Shown here piece by piece: positions 36,401 through 45,708 of a stretch of 64,000 nt of DNA; within the stretch, counting starts at the first letter, position 1; the number at the start of each line of letters is the position of its first letter. Source of the DNA: an uncultured Lachnospiraceae bacterium (GTDB lineage Bacteria > Bacillota > Clostridia > Lachnospirales > Lachnospiraceae); the NCBI GenBank assembly GCA_902760755.1, contig CACWHK010000009.1, positions 22,740 to 86,739 on the forward strand. Direction: 5' to 3'. The notes under the pieces are model-generated. The model had not been told where the DNA came from. It searched no databases and worked only from the letters and a program-made list of their open reading frames with translations. The position numbers and the translations under genes are program-made.

Positions 36401-37462
36401 AACGGAACGACCTGAGTAGTCAACACGCTTACCCAGCAGATTCTGACGGAAACGTCCCTGCTTACCCTTCAGCATATCGGAAAGGGACTTCAGAGCCCGG
36501 TTTCCGGGGCCGGTAACTGCACGTCCGTGACGGCCGTTATCGATCAGGGCATCCACTGCCTCCTGCAGCATACGCTTCTCGTTCCGAACGATGATGTCCG
36601 GTGCGGACAGCTCCTGCAGACGACGCAGACGGTTGTTTCTGTTAATGATCCGGCGATACAGGTCATTCAGGTCGGAGGTTGCGAAACGTCCGCCGTCCAA
36701 CTGTACCATGGGTCGAAGATCCGGCGGGATGACGGGAATGACATTCATCACCATCCACTCCGGCTTATTGTTGGAATTACGGAAGGCCTCAACGACCTCC
36801 AGCTTCTTGATGATCTTAGCCTTCTTCTGACCGGTAGCTGCATCCAGCTCCTCCTTCAGCTCCTCAGCCTCCTTGTCGAGGTCGATGTTGCGAAGAAGCT
36901 CCTGGACTGCCTCAGCACCCATGCCTACACGGAAGGAACCGAGATCATCCTTGTATGTATCCAGGGCCTGACGATACTCTGTCTCTGTCAGAACATCCTT
37001 CAGATGAAGGCCTGTGTTGCCCGGATCAAGTACGATATAAGCTGCAAAGTAAAGCACTCTCTCGAGGATTCGCGGGGAAACATCCAGAAGAAGTCCCATG
37101 CGGCTCGGGATACCCTTGAAATACCAGATGTGGGAAACCGGTGCAGCAAGCTCGATATGGCCCATACGCTCACGACGTACGCTTGCCTTGGTTACCTCAA
37201 CACCGCAGCGGTCGCAGACGATTCCCTTGAAACGGATCTTCTTGAACTTACCGCAGTGGCACTCCCAGTCCTTGGTGGGTCCGAAGATCTTCTCACAGTA
37301 AAGGCCGTCGCGCTCCGGCTTCAGGGTTCTGTAGTTAATGGTCTCCGGCTTCTTAACCTCGCCGTAGGACCACTCTCTTATCTTATCGGGAGAAGCAAGT
37401 CCGATCCGTATGGAGTCAAAATTGATCGGCTGTTCCATCTCTGCATTTAAAATGTTTGCCAT
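33458..37462 (-). CDS. rpoC: RNA polymerase beta' subunit
   Basis: 1334-residue catalytic subunit of RNA polymerase. The N-terminal zinc site (CHCGK...CDRCGVEV), the catalytic NADFDGDQM, the trigger-loop region and the second zinc cluster ([13 protein letters not shown]) are all present. The tail after the conserved end is strongly acidic (about 60 residues rich in Asp and Glu). ATG at 37462 with GAGAGGAGAAGAAAG upstream, 15 bases after rpoB, so the two subunits share a transcript. Confidence 0.99.
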   Translation of the reverse strand: MANILNAEMEQPINFDSIRIGLASPDKIREWSYGEVKKPETINYRTLKPERDGLYCEKIFGPTKDWECHCGKFKKIRFKGIVCDRCGVEVTKASVRRERMGHIELAAPVSHIWYFKGIPSRMGLLLDVSPRILERVLYFAAYIVLDPGNTGLHLKDVLTETEYRQALDTYKDDLGSFRVGMGAEAVQELLRNIDLDKEAEELKEELDAATGQKKAKIIKKLEVVEAFRNSNNKPEWMVMNVIPVIPPDLRPMVQLDGGRFATSDLNDLYRRIINRNNRLRRLQELSAPDIIVRNEKRMLQEAVDALIDNGRHGRAVTGPGNRALKSLSDMLKGKQGRFRQNLLGKRVDYSGRSVIVVGPELKIYQCGLPKEMAIELFKPFVMKELSARGIANNIKAAKKKVERLDPQVWDILEDVIKEHPVMLNRAPTLHRLGIQAFEPILVEGKAIKLHPLVCTAFNADFDGDQMAVHLPLSVEAQAECRFLLLSPNNLLKPSDGGVVSVPSQDMVLGIYYLTNDRYREVPFEEDEIVKSYMADDEPGNVAEILKDAENGTVQLTDKIRIRVVKKQSKKSGVTYYKNIVSTVQDMIGRRFKNMNRAILAYENQEITLQQKIYVERTATLAGETITGTVATTLGKLLFNEVIPQDLGFVDRSDRTQVLEPEVNFHVGKKWLKKILDKCINIHGATKTAEVLDNVKAIGYKYSTLSGITVSVADMTVPGNKQEILDNAQDVVDRITDYFNIGFLTDEERYKSVIKVWEKADSDLTNALLDGLDRYNNIYMMADSGARGSDQQIKQLTGMRGLMADTTGKTIELPIKSNFREGLDVLEYFISAHGARKGLSDTALRTADSGYLTRRLVDVSQDLIIRETDCCEDQDKKPGIYVFTFREGDEVIETFQERITGRYAAESIFDKDGNMLVKKNHMITPKRADNIMKYGVENDMEGNPISDRPFTDPETGAPRKDAKLKIRSILTCKCHLGVCAKCYGANMATGQAVQVGEAVGIIAAQSIGEPGTQLTMRTFHTGGVAGGDITQGLPRVEELFEARKPKGLAIISEIDGTVKIVDASESQRKIREIIVTNDEDGESKTYGIPYGSRIKVMDGQKIEAGDELTEGSVNPHDILKIKGVEAVQNYMIREVQRVYRLQGVEINDKHIEIIVRQMLKKAKVEDSGDSDYLPGTFVDVLDVEEINEILGEDGLKPAVASQVLLGITKASLATNSFLSAASFQETTRVLTDAAIKGKTDDLIGLKENVLIGKLIPAGTGMKRYRSVKLDSEYLDQIDGLDDETMLYDDETAEELGDSAEFTDDSLVSDDHIPEGLVSDESLAAEDAAEESGEEE

Positions 37463-37477
37463 CTTTCTTCTCCTCTC

Positions 37478-40400
37478 TTATTCATCAAAGTCAGAATCAT
37501 CGTAGGACTCATCATCATCGTAGAACTCTTCGTCCTGACCTTCCAGATCCGTCAGCTCGCCCTGCTCGTCAACACCGCTGAAGCCGTGAGCCTCCAGGTC
37601 ACCGGTATAACGCTGGTCACCCTCCAGGTCACTGCGGAGGTTGCGGTCGTAATCCACGGATTCACCAAGATCCACTTCCTCACCATCCTCACGGAAGACT
37701 CTGACATCAAGTCCGAGGGACTGGAACTCCTTCAGAAGTACCTTGAAGGACTCCGGAATACCCGGCTCAGGGATGTTCTCACCCTTGATGATTGCTTCGT
37801 AGGTCTTCACACGACCTGCAACATCATCCGACTTCACGGTCAGGATCTCCTGCAGGGTGTAGGAAGCACCGTAAGCCTCGAGGGCCCAAACTTCCATCTC
37901 TCCGAAACGCTGGCCACCGAACTGTGCCTTACCACCGAGGGGCTGCTGTGTAACGAGGGAGTACGGACCTGTGGAACGTGCGTGGATCTTATCGTCTACC
38001 AGGTGGTGCAGCTTCAGGTAGTGCATGAAGCCGATGGATACCTTCGACGGGAACTCCTGACCGGTACGTCCGTCACGGAGCAGTACCTTACCGGTGCTGT
38101 CGATGGGCACGCCCTTCCACTCTTCTCTGTGATCACGATTGTCCGACAGATACTGCAGAACCTCCGGATCCAGTTCATCCTTATACTTTGCTTCAAATGT
38201 ATCCCAGTCGCTGTTAACATAGTCATTTGCCAGCTCCAGGGTTGCCGTGATGTCCTTCTCATTTGCGCCGTCGAAGATCGGAGTGGAGATCTTGAAGCCC
38301 AGAGCCTGTGCAGCCAGACCCAGATGCAGCTCCAGCACCTGTCCGATATTCATACGGGACGGAACGCCCAGGGGGTTCAGCACGATATCCAGCGGACGTC
38401 CGTTCGGAAGGAACGGCATATCCTCTACCGGAAGAATACGTGAAACGACACCCTTGTTACCGTGACGACCTGCCATCTTATCACCGACGGAGATCTTACG
38501 CTTCTGAGCGATGTATACGCGAACGGACATGTTTACTCCCGGAGGAAGCTCGTCGCCGTTCTCACGTGTAAATACCTTGGTATCCATGACAACACCGTAT
38601 GCACCGTGAGGTACACGCAGGGATGTGTCACGAACCTCTCTTGCCTTCTCACCGAAGATCGCACGGAGGAGTCTCTCCTCTGCAGTCAGCTCGGTCTCTC
38701 CCTTCGGAGTAACCTTTCCGACCAGAATATCACCGGCACGAACCTCGGCACCGATCCGGATGATACCGTTCTCGTCCAGATCCTTCAGCGCTTCCGCACC
38801 AAGGCCTGCCAGATCACGGGTGATCTCCTCGGGTCCGAGCTTGGTATCTCTGGACTCTGCCTCGTACTCTTCGATATGTACGGATGTGTAAACATCTTCC
38901 TTCACGAGACGCTCGGAAAGAAGAACCGCATCCTCGTAGTTGTAGCCTTCCCAGGTCATGAAGCCGATCAGCGGGTTCTTACCGAGGGCAAGCTCACCAC
39001 CGCTGGTGGAAGCACCATCTGCAATTACCTCGCCTGCAACCACACGGTCACCGCGCTTCACGATGGGACGCTGGTTCATGCAGTTACCCTGATTGCTCCG
39101 GGCAAACTTAATCACATGATAATCATCGATCTCACCGTCATCCGTGCGAACCTTGATCAGCTCACTGGAGGACAGCTCTACAATACCGTCGCGCTTAGCC
39201 ACGATACATACGCCGGAGTCCACGGCCGTCTTGGACTCCATACCGGTACCAACCACCGGGGAATCCGTAGCCAGAAGCGGAACCGCCTGACGCTGCATGT
39301 TGGAACCCATCAGCGCACGGGTCGTATCGTCGTTCTGAAGGAAGGGAACCATGGAGGTAGCCACGGAGAATACCATCCGCGGAGATACGTCCATCAGATC
39401 CACATTTGCCTTCGGGAACTCGGATGTGATATCTCTGTAACGCCCTGCGACGTTGTTTCTTTCAAAATGTCCTTCCTCATCGAGTGCCTCACTCGCCTGA
39501 GCAACGATATAGTTATCCTCTTCGTCCGCGGTCATGTATACAACCTCATCGGTAACGATGGGATTCTCGGGATCCTTTTCCTTATCAACCTTACGATAGG
39601 GAGCCTCAACGAAGCCGTACTCGTTGATGCGTGCGTAGGTTGCCAGGGAGTTGATCAGACCGATGTTCGGACCTTCCGGGGTCTCAATCGGGCACATACG
39701 ACCGTAGTGCGTATAGTGAACGTCTCGAACCTCCAGACCGGCACGGTCTCTGGAAAGACCACCGGGACCCAGGGCAGACAGACGGCGCTTATGTGTCAGC
39801 TCGGACAGCGGGTTGTTCTGATCCATGAACTGAGACAGCTGTGAGGATCCGAAGAACTCCTTCACTGCAGAGGTAACCGGCTTGATGTTGATCAGCGACT
39901 GCGGTGTGATGGTCTCGATATCCTGTGTCTGCATACGCTCACGAACCACTCTCTCCAGACGGGTCAGACCGATCCGGTACTGATTCTGAAGGAGCTCACC
40001 GACGGAACGGATCCGGCGGTTACCCAGGTGATCGATGTCATCGGAGTTACCGATGCCATACTCCAGATGCATATTATAATTTACGGAAGCGAAGATATCA
40101 TCTCTGGTGATATGCTTCGGGATTAGCTCATTTACGCTGTTCTTAATTGCTTCCTTCAGCTCTTCTGCGTCATCGTACTGCTCCAGAAGCTCAGCAAGCA
40201 CCGGATAGTATACATCCTCGGTGATGCCCAGTTCTTCCGGATTGATATCGCCCAGACGATCCTTGATCCACGGACGGATATCTACCATACGGTTGGACAG
40301 GAGCTTTACGTTCCTCTCTTCTGTCTGCACAACAATATAAGGAACGCCTGCATCCTGGATGCGCTTTCCTGCATGGCGGGAAAGGATCTCGCCCTGCGCA

Positions 40401-41323
40401 TACATAACCTCACCGGTCACGGGATCGATAATATCCTCAGCGACGATAAAGCCGCGGACACGGTTGCGGAATGCAAGCTTCTTATTAAACTTGTAACGAC
40501 CGACTCTTGCCAGGTCATACCGTCTTGCATCAAAGAACATGCCATGTACCAGGCTTTCAGCACTCTCAACCGCGAGGGGCTCGCCCGGTCTCATCTTCTT
40601 ATACAGCTCGAGAAGACCCTCTTCGTAGTTCCGGGAAACGTCCTTCTCAAAGCTGGCTGCCAGCTTCGGCTCGTCACCGAACACTTCCAGGATCTCATCA
40701 TTTGTACCAAGACCCAGTGAACGAAGAAGCACTGTGATCGGTACCTTTCTGTTGCGGTCTACCCGCACCCAAAACACGTCATTTGCATCTGTTTCATACT
40801 CCAGCCATGCACCACGATTCGGGATCACGGTACAGGAGAACAGGGGCCGGCCTGTCTTATCATGCTCCATGGCATAATAGATGCCGGGAGAACGTACCAA
40901 CTGGCTGACGATGACACGCTCAGCGCCGTTGATCACAAAGGTTCCGGTTTCGGTCATGAGGGGCAGGTCTCCCATGAAGATCTCCTTCAGGTCGATCTCG
41001 CCGGTCTCGTTGTTGCGAAGCCGTACATTTACTTTAAGAGGAGCCGCGTAAGTTGCATCTCTCTCCTTACACTCTTCGATCGTATACTTGATATCCTCCT
41101 CGCACAGCTGATGGGAGATAAACTCCAGACTCAGCTTGCCGGAGAAATCAACGATCGGAGAAATGTCACGAAAGGCTTCCGTCAGACCTTCTGTCAGAAA
41201 CCACTTGTAGGAATTCACCTGAACGCCGATCAGGTTCGGCATTTCAAGCACTTCCCGCTTGTTGGAGTAGCTCATACGTGTGCTTTTTCCGGACTTCACC
41301 GGACGCATTCTGAACTTTTTCAT
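37478..41323 (-). CDS. rpoB: RNA polymerase beta subunit
   Basis: 1281-residue subunit of RNA polymerase. The rifampicin region reads [21 protein letters not shown] then [15 protein letters not shown], a susceptible-type sequence. The [12 protein letters not shown] block and C-terminal [27 protein letters not shown] are intact. Like rpoC it ends in a long acidic tail ([14 protein letters not shown]...). ATG at 41323 with AAGGAGTGAAACACGTCA before it. It has its own promoter (41473-41501) and a hairpin-containing leader of about 140 bases, separate from rplJL. Confidence 0.99.
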   Translation of the reverse strand: MKKFRMRPVKSGKSTRMSYSNKREVLEMPNLIGVQVNSYKWFLTEGLTEAFRDISPIVDFSGKLSLEFISHQLCEEDIKYTIEECKERDATYAAPLKVNVRLRNNETGEIDLKEIFMGDLPLMTETGTFVINGAERVIVSQLVRSPGIYYAMEHDKTGRPLFSCTVIPNRGAWLEYETDANDVFWVRVDRNRKVPITVLLRSLGLGTNDEILEVFGDEPKLAASFEKDVSRNYEEGLLELYKKMRPGEPLAVESAESLVHGMFFDARRYDLARVGRYKFNKKLAFRNRVRGFIVAEDIIDPVTGEVMYAQGEILSRHAGKRIQDAGVPYIVVQTEERNVKLLSNRMVDIRPWIKDRLGDINPEELGITEDVYYPVLAELLEQYDDAEELKEAIKNSVNELIPKHITRDDIFASVNYNMHLEYGIGNSDDIDHLGNRRIRSVGELLQNQYRIGLTRLERVVRERMQTQDIETITPQSLINIKPVTSAVKEFFGSSQLSQFMDQNNPLSELTHKRRLSALGPGGLSRDRAGLEVRDVHYTHYGRMCPIETPEGPNIGLINSLATYARINEYGFVEAPYRKVDKEKDPENPIVTDEVVYMTADEEDNYIVAQASEALDEEGHFERNNVAGRYRDITSEFPKANVDLMDVSPRMVFSVATSMVPFLQNDDTTRALMGSNMQRQAVPLLATDSPVVGTGMESKTAVDSGVCIVAKRDGIVELSSSELIKVRTDDGEIDDYHVIKFARSNQGNCMNQRPIVKRGDRVVAGEVIADGASTSGGELALGKNPLIGFMTWEGYNYEDAVLLSERLVKEDVYTSVHIEEYEAESRDTKLGPEEITRDLAGLGAEALKDLDENGIIRIGAEVRAGDILVGKVTPKGETELTAEERLLRAIFGEKAREVRDTSLRVPHGAYGVVMDTKVFTRENGDELPPGVNMSVRVYIAQKRKISVGDKMAGRHGNKGVVSRILPVEDMPFLPNGRPLDIVLNPLGVPSRMNIGQVLELHLGLAAQALGFKISTPIFDGANEKDITATLELANDYVNSDWDTFEAKYKDELDPEVLQYLSDNRDHREEWKGVPIDSTGKVLLRDGRTGQEFPSKVSIGFMHYLKLHHLVDDKIHARSTGPYSLVTQQPLGGKAQFGGQRFGEMEVWALEAYGASYTLQEILTVKSDDVAGRVKTYEAIIKGENIPEPGIPESFKVLLKEFQSLGLDVRVFREDGEEVDLGESVDYDRNLRSDLEGDQRYTGDLEAHGFSGVDEQGELTDLEGQDEEFYDDDESYDDSDFDE

Positions 41324-41418
41324 TGACGTGTTTCACTCCTTGGTCGATATTTGTCATGGGGCCGGAAGGGTGCCCAAAGAAGTCGGCGGAAGGCCGATTT
41401 TTGCGCACAAAAACCGTA

Positions 41419-41456
41419 AGGCTAATTGCAAAAAGCATAGAACGCCACATTAGCCT
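41419..41456 (-). promoter_or_regulatory. rpoB leader hairpin
   Basis: AGGCTAAT pairs perfectly with ATTAGCCT around a 22-base loop just after the expected rpoB transcription start. A second small GC-rich hairpin (TCGGCGGAAGGCCGA, about 41381-41397) follows toward the gene. Function unknown; could be a stability or attenuation element. Confidence 0.55.
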
Positions 41457-41472
41457 ATAATGACAATTTAAT

Positions 41473-41501
41473 ATAATACCAAAATTCAAAAGGAAATGCA
41501 A
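41473..41501 (-). promoter_or_regulatory. promoter of rpoBC
   Basis: Minus strand TTGCAT, 17-base spacer, TATTAT, about 150 bases upstream of rpoB. Confidence 0.75.
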
Positions 41502-41567
41502 GAGAAATCTTTACGAAATTATTGAGATATTGTACTAGATAGAGTCCGGTGCCCTTAGCCTCGCCGC

Positions 41568-41690
41568 AGTGCCTTTCGAGGCCCGGCTCGCGCCTTAGTC
41601 GCGGGAGCCCCTAGCGGCACATAGGCTTCCCACGTGCATTCGCACGTGGATTGCCAAGTGCCGAGACCCGCGATGACCTCGTAAGGCACT
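41568..41690. repeat. branched palindromic element between rplL and rpoB
   Basis: An outer stem (AGTGCCTTTCGAGG 41568-41581 with CCTCGTAAGGCACT 41677-41690, one mismatch) encloses two side structures: GGCTCGCG/CGCGGGAGCC (41585-41609), and CGGCAC/GTGCCG (41615-41663) capped by CCACGTGC/GCACGTGG (41630-41649). No coding frame. It accounts for most of the 479-base gap together with the rplL terminator and the rpoB promoter. It could be a repeat element or a structured RNA. Confidence 0.7.
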
Positions 41691-41744
41691 CGTCTCGTCT
41701 TTTACGAGCGCCTGAATTCTGAGGTATAGATGATCACGATAAGA

Positions 41745-41782
41745 ACGATAAAAGAGATGTATCCGGGTGGACACATCTCTTC
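41745..41782 (-). terminator. terminator of rplJ-rplL
   Basis: AAGAGATGT pairs with ACATCTCTT around a 12-base loop, followed on the minus strand by TTATCGTTCTTATC. It lies 21 bases after the rplL stop. Confidence 0.8.
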
Positions 41783-41802
41783 TATCATGAATTTGGATTT
41801 GA

Positions 41803-42171
41803 TTACTTAAGTGTAACCTTTGCGCCTTCAGCTTCGAGCTTAGCCTTAACGTCCTCAGCCTCTTCCTTGGATACTGCTTCCTTCAGTACCTTCGGAGCGC
41901 CCTCTACAGCTTCCTTAGCTTCCTTCAGACCAAGACCTGTGATCTCACGAACAACCTTGATAACCTTGATCTTGTTAGCGCCTGCCTCAGTCAGCTCTAC
42001 GTCGAACTCTGTCTTCTCCTCAGCTGCTGCTGCACCTGCACCCGGAGCTGCTGCCATAACGACACCTGCTGCTGCGGATACGCCATACTTCTCTTCGATA
42101 GCCTTTACAAGCTCATTCAGCTCCAGTACGGAGAGCTTATCAATTTCTGCTACAAACTCTTCAATAGTCAT
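41803..42171 (-). CDS. rplL: 50S ribosomal protein L7/L12
   Basis: 122-residue stalk protein that recruits translation factors. N-terminal dimer helix [30 protein letters not shown], an Ala/Gly-rich hinge (about 33-55), and C-terminal factor-binding domain with [24 protein letters not shown] at 42171 with GAGGAAAATTAAA upstream. It follows rplJ by 102 bases in the same transcript and is stopped by the terminator at 41745-41782. Confidence 0.98.
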   Translation of the reverse strand: MTIEEFVAEIDKLSVLELNELVKAIEEKYGVSAAAGVVMAAAPGAGAAAAEEKTEFDVELTEAGANKIKVIKVVREITGLGLKEAKEAVEGAPKVLKEAVSKEEAEDVKAKLEAEGAKVTLK

Positions 42172-42273
42172 TTTAATTTTCCTCCATAATTATTCTTTAA
42201 TGTTTCGTGCGTTACGCACATCTTCGCTGCGTTTCATTCACGCAGTTCCTTTGGTCTGCCATGCGGCAGATCC

Positions 42274-42765
42274 TTACGCTTCTGCGTTCTTCTCTGCAAG
42301 CTGGTTCAGTACCCGAGCCAGGTTTGCGATTGGAGACTGCAGAGATCCGAGAAGTCTGGAAAGCAGTACTTCTCTGGACGGGATGGTTGCGATGGTCTCG
42401 ATTCCTGCCTTATCGTAGTAGGTTCCCTCTACGATACCGGACTTCAGCTCAAGCTTCGGTGCTGTCTTGGCGAACTCTGCCATAACACGTGCCGGTGCTG
42501 TTGCATCTTCCTTGGAAATAGCAACTGCAGTCGGGCCTTCCAGATCCTTCGCCAGATCACTCCACTCTGTGCCGTCGATTGCGAGCTTCACCATCGTGTT
42601 CTTGTAAACCTTGTAAGTCACATTCTCCTTGCGGGTTGTCCGACGAAGCTCTGTATCCTGCGCAACAGTCAGTCCACGGTAATCTACCAGGACAACACTC
42701 TTTGCACCATCAATCGCTTCCTTGATCTCCGCAACGATCGGCTGCTTCTCTTCAACCTTTGCCAC
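42274..42765 (-). CDS. rplJ: 50S ribosomal protein L10
   Basis: 163-residue stalk-base protein carrying the L7/L12 dimers. VVLVDYRGLTVAQDTELRR, YKVYKNTMVKLAI and GPTAVAI are family marks. Start GTG at 42765 with AAGGAGGTACGTTTCA in front. It is preceded by a typical L10 leader with an attenuator. The genes normally upstream in clostridia (secE, nusG, rplK, rplA) are not here; a surface-protein gene lies instead. Confidence 0.97.
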   Translation of the reverse strand: MAKVEEKQPIVAEIKEAIDGAKSVVLVDYRGLTVAQDTELRRTTRKENVTYKVYKNTMVKLAIDGTEWSDLAKDLEGPTAVAISKEDATAPARVMAEFAKTAPKLELKSGIVEGTYYDKAGIETIATIPSREVLLSRLLGSLQSPIANLARVLNQLAEKNAEA

Positions 42766-42930
42766 TGAAACGTACCTCCTTGTTAGATTAATGGCCGCAC
42801 GTTACAAAAAGAAAAACCCCTGCTCCGCGCACGCGTAGTAGGAGTAACATTCGCTCATTACGAACACTTCCTCGGCAGGTAGGAATCCGTTACGCCCGAA
42901 GGCACCTGCTGTCTACGGCAGCTCATCGTT
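42766..42930 (-). promoter_or_regulatory. L10 leader (autoregulatory mRNA element)
   Basis: The untranslated leader of rplJ shows the pattern of the Gram-positive L10 leader: CCGTAGACAGCAGGTG near the 5' end, paired later with CCTGCCGAGG, then CGTAATGAGCGAATG. In the known system L10 (with L12) binds this fold and lowers expression of its operon when in excess. The attenuator hairpin at 42805-42844 is the likely output. Confidence 0.85.
42805..42844 (-). terminator. attenuator in the rplJ leader
   Basis: On the minus strand CTCCTACTACGCG pairs, with two mismatches, to CGCGGAGCAGGGG, followed by TTTTTCTTTTT: an intrinsic terminator placed before the rplJ ribosome binding site. Confidence 0.8.
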
Positions 42931-42934
42931 TGAT

Positions 42935-42964
42935 AGACTACCATAGACAGCATCGGCCTGTCAA
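42935..42964 (-). promoter_or_regulatory. promoter of rplJ-rplL
   Basis: Minus strand TTGACA, 18-base spacer with TATGG next to the -10, TAGTCT. It starts just 7 bases after the stop codon of the surface-protein gene at 42972. Confidence 0.7.
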
Positions 42965-42971
42965 GCACTTT

Positions 42972-44963
42972 TTACTTCAGATATCCTTCTGCATTGAAGG
43001 TGTACTTCTTTCCGTCAATGGTCAGGGTTTCACCCTTTGCATACCAGCCCTTGTTGTCGATGTAATACCAGCCGGTCTTATCCTTCTTCCAGGAGGCCTT
43101 GCCGCCATAGGTGCAGGTACCGTTCTTATTCAGCCAGTAGCCCTTGCACCACTCATTTGCAGCCATGGTTCCGTCCGCCTTGAAGTAATACCAGTCCTTT
43201 CCGTCCTGTACCCAGGCATTGGTCTTCATGAAGCCGTCCTTCTTATCCATGTAGTACCAGCTCTTTCCGCTCTTTACCCAGCCGGTCTTCATGAAGCCGT
43301 CCTTCGGATCGAAGTAGTACCATTTCTTTCCGCTCTGGAACCAGCCGGTCACCATAGCGCCGTCCATCTTCTTATCGAAGTAATACCACATATTCTTAAT
43401 CTTCTTCCAGCCGATTACCTGCTCGCCGGTTTCATCATCGAAGTAGAACCAGTACTTATCTAACTGCATCCAGCCGCTGAAGATCTTCGGAAGGATCACT
43501 TCAGACTTATCCTCGATCTCATTATCGCCGTCTGCATCCCAGAAGTATTTATCGCAGGCGTCGCACTTATAGTACTCAATATTTCCGTCCTTCTTCGTGG
43601 TCGGATACACCATGTTCACATGATCCAGCTTATGCCATACGGCATAAAGCTTTGCTACCCGGGCCGACCGCTCGGCAGCAGAGCTGTTTGCGAAGGTCTG
43701 CACGTAATCCGTGATGCTTCCCTCGAGGAGCTCCCCATCCTTTTCCGTAGACCATCCGACGAAGTGGTATCCTTCCCGCGCATCCGGAACAAAGGCTCCG
43801 GCTTCCTCCAGCGCTTTGATCGTATCCATGGCATTGTTATTATTTGCCTCGAAGACACGATCCTCATAGCCGTAAATCGTTCCGCCGTTTGCATCCAGTG
43901 TCAGGGTTCGTCCGCCGAGGAACCGGAAAGCGATGGATACCCATGCATCCTCGTCCACCTTCTTATCATACTTATCTACTGAATTGCCGTATACCGTCAT
44001 CTTCCAGAGCGGATAAACCTCTGTTGTCTCCGCACCATCAGCAAACTTCGGCTGAGAGCCGCCGTCTTTTCCGGCAAGCATGTTATAAGCGCTGCCATTT
44101 GTATAGATTCCGGTATGGGCATTATCCAGATAATACCCCTCCAGATGCGGGCGCGCGATCTCATAAGGAACCATGTCATCGGACCCCTTATTCGCCAGAT
44201 TGTAGATTGCATCCGAAGCCCAGACTGCATCGGGGCCCTGACCATCCACTCCCACTGCATAGAAACGGATGTCTTCCTTCACCTCATCAGAGAAAGCCTG
44301 TTCCGTTCCCGATCCGGATGAATCCAGGTACTCATACCCCAGTGGAGCATATGCCGGAACATTTACAAACTGAAGCCATTCCATACCATAAGAAACCTTA
44401 GTTGTCTTTCCGGTTTCCGCCTCCGTAAATGATTCCTCTGTATAGCCACCGCCGCCCCAGGTGAATACCTTCACCGGTTCGGTTCCGGTGATCTCGATCT
44501 TCCGGATAAATGTATTCCCATGGCCGGAGCCTTCCGGTGCCTGTCCCACAGCCACCGAGGAAAGAACCTTGATCGGACCGCGATCCTCAGATGAGTACGG
44601 ATCATGGAATACCACACCTCCGACACCGGACACGGAGGGCTTATCGTAGTCCGGTGCCGGCAGGTTCGGGATGATCGTTACCGTATCTCCCGGCTGCAGC
44701 GTCGGAAGTTCTTTCCATGAGCCTTGCATCTCTTCGATATCTCCCCCACGGATCATGGTTGCTTCTCCGGAATAATCCACCGTATACGCAACCGGTTCAT
44801 GTTCGATGATTGCCTGACTTTTCGGTGCTTCCGTTTCTGTCTGCACCGGGTCATCTGTTGCAACGCTCTCCTTTGCATAGGCCGAAAAGCCGCACATCAG
44901 CGAGAAGCTGACGGCCACAGCCAGCGCAGGAAGCGCTTTCTTCCGTAATCTCTTTCTTACCAT
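42972..44963 (-). CDS. secreted cell-wall-binding protein, paralogue A
   Basis: 663-residue surface protein. Signal peptide (basic start, hydrophobic core, FSAYAKE near residue 30), then an unrecognised domain of about 300 residues starting PKSQAIIEHEPVAYTVDYS and containing ITGTEPVKVFTWGGGGYTEE. Next an InlB/Listeria-Bacteroides-type repeat (LTLDANGGTIYGYEDRVF ... GYHFVGWSTEKDGELLEG ... LYAVWH). Then five to six YYF/GW cell-wall repeats and the shared terminal module (NEWCKGYWLNKNGTCTYGG ... TLTIDGKKYTFNAEGYLK). RBS AGAAAGGAGTTATGGA; promoter at 45059-45087. It has no terminator before the rplJ promoter. Paralogue of the protein at 45709. Function unknown; probably adhesion or wall binding. 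Confidence 0.88.
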   Translation of the reverse strand: MVRKRLRKKALPALAVAVSFSLMCGFSAYAKESVATDDPVQTETEAPKSQAIIEHEPVAYTVDYSGEATMIRGGDIEEMQGSWKELPTLQPGDTVTIIPNLPAPDYDKPSVSGVGGVVFHDPYSSEDRGPIKVLSSVAVGQAPEGSGHGNTFIRKIEITGTEPVKVFTWGGGGYTEESFTEAETGKTTKVSYGMEWLQFVNVPAYAPLGYEYLDSSGSGTEQAFSDEVKEDIRFYAVGVDGQGPDAVWASDAIYNLANKGSDDMVPYEIARPHLEGYYLDNAHTGIYTNGSAYNMLAGKDGGSQPKFADGAETTEVYPLWKMTVYGNSVDKYDKKVDEDAWVSIAFRFLGGRTLTLDANGGTIYGYEDRVFEANNNNAMDTIKALEEAGAFVPDAREGYHFVGWSTEKDGELLEGSITDYVQTFANSSAAERSARVAKLYAVWHKLDHVNMVYPTTKKDGNIEYYKCDACDKYFWDADGDNEIEDKSEVILPKIFSGWMQLDKYWFYFDDETGEQVIGWKKIKNMWYYFDKKMDGAMVTGWFQSGKKWYYFDPKDGFMKTGWVKSGKSWYYMDKKDGFMKTNAWVQDGKDWYYFKADGTMAANEWCKGYWLNKNGTCTYGGKASWKKDKTGWYYIDNKGWYAKGETLTIDGKKYTFNAEGYLK

Positions 44964-45058
44964 TCCATAACTCCTTTCTCCCTATCCTTACGGAGTCCCA
45001 ACAAACGCCTCCGGCGCCTTCGGGAGCCCGTCCTTATCACCCAATACTCCTATTCTTC

Positions 45059-45087
45059 ATTTTATCATAGGGGAAATAATCTGACAA
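45059..45087 (-). promoter_or_regulatory. promoter of surface protein A
   Basis: Minus strand TTGTCA, 17-base spacer, TAAAAT, leader about 90 bases. Confidence 0.7.
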
Positions 45088-45098
45088 TAAAGAAACGG

Positions 45099-45127
45099 TT
45101 GTCAGCCCGCCGGAATTCTGTTATAAT
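45099..45127 (+). promoter_or_regulatory. promoter of the COG2426 gene
   Basis: TTGTCA, 17-base spacer, TATAAT, about 38 bases before the ATG; diverges from the surface-protein promoter only 12 bases away. Confidence 0.75.
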
Positions 45128-45165
45128 CGTGGAGTTTTCATAGATTACTACGCAGGAGATCCCGT

Positions 45166-45648
45166 ATGTTCAGGAGTTATCTTATTACATTTTTAATATC
45201 CATGGTTCCGCTTGTGGAGCTAAGAGGCGCGATTCCCATCGGTACGCTGGTGCTGGATCCCCAGGTTCCGCTGCTGGGTGCCTATATCATCAGTATCATC
45301 GGAAATATGCTCCCCGTCCCCATCATTTACCTCTTCGCAAGAAAGGTGCTGGAATGGGGCAAGGATAAGCGGTTTATCGGAAAGTTCTTCACCTTCTGTA
45401 TCGAGAAGGGACACTCCGGCGGTGAGAAGCTGAAGGCCAAGGCCGGCCGCGGACTGTACTGGGCACTGCTGCTCTTCGTCGGGATCCCGATCCCCGGCAC
45501 AGGCGCCTGGACCGGTATGCTGGCAGCCTCCTTCCTGGAAATGGACTTCAAGAAGAGTACCGCTGCCGTAATGGGAGGCGTTCTTCTGGCCGGTGTCATC
45601 ATCGGACTCTTAAGCCTCGGTGGCATCAATCTGATCAAATCAGCCTGA
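45166..45648 (+). CDS. COG2426 small multidrug export-like membrane protein
   Basis: 160-residue integral membrane protein of the Sm_multidrug_ex (COG2426) family, with four or so hydrophobic segments. Marks: MVPLVELRGAIPIG near the N-terminus, the GNMLPVPIIYLFARKVLE helix, and GIPIPGTGAWTGMLAA. The name of the family reflects an early suggestion; real substrate is unknown. Own promoter at 45099-45127 and a bidirectional terminator after it. It separates the two paralogous surface-protein genes and runs against them. Confidence 0.88.
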   Translation: MFRSYLITFLISMVPLVELRGAIPIGTLVLDPQVPLLGAYIISIIGNMLPVPIIYLFARKVLEWGKDKRFIGKFFTFCIEKGHSGGEKLKAKAGRGLYWALLLFVGIPIPGTGAWTGMLAASFLEMDFKKSTAAVMGGVLLAGVIIGLLSLGGINLIKSA

Positions 45649-45656
45649 CGGCGAAC

Positions 45657-45702
45657 AAGAAAATGGGACGAACTCCGGATCGGAGCCGTCCCATTTTCTT
45701 TC
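45657..45702. terminator. bidirectional terminator between COG2426 gene and surface protein B
   Basis: AGAAAATGGGACG pairs with CGTCCCATTTTCT, with an inner CTCCG/CGGAG, T-runs on both sides. Shared by the convergent genes ending at 45648 and 45709. Confidence 0.9.
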
Positions 45703-45708
45703 TGCCTT

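Noticed and set aside
38462-39844. Plus-strand open frame opposite rpoB (460 codons)
   Set aside because: Antisense to conserved rpoB sequence, no start signals.
41568-41690. tRNA or rRNA fragment
   Set aside because: Branched shape recalled a tRNA-like fold, but stem lengths do not fit, and no anticodon loop, T-loop or CCA is present.
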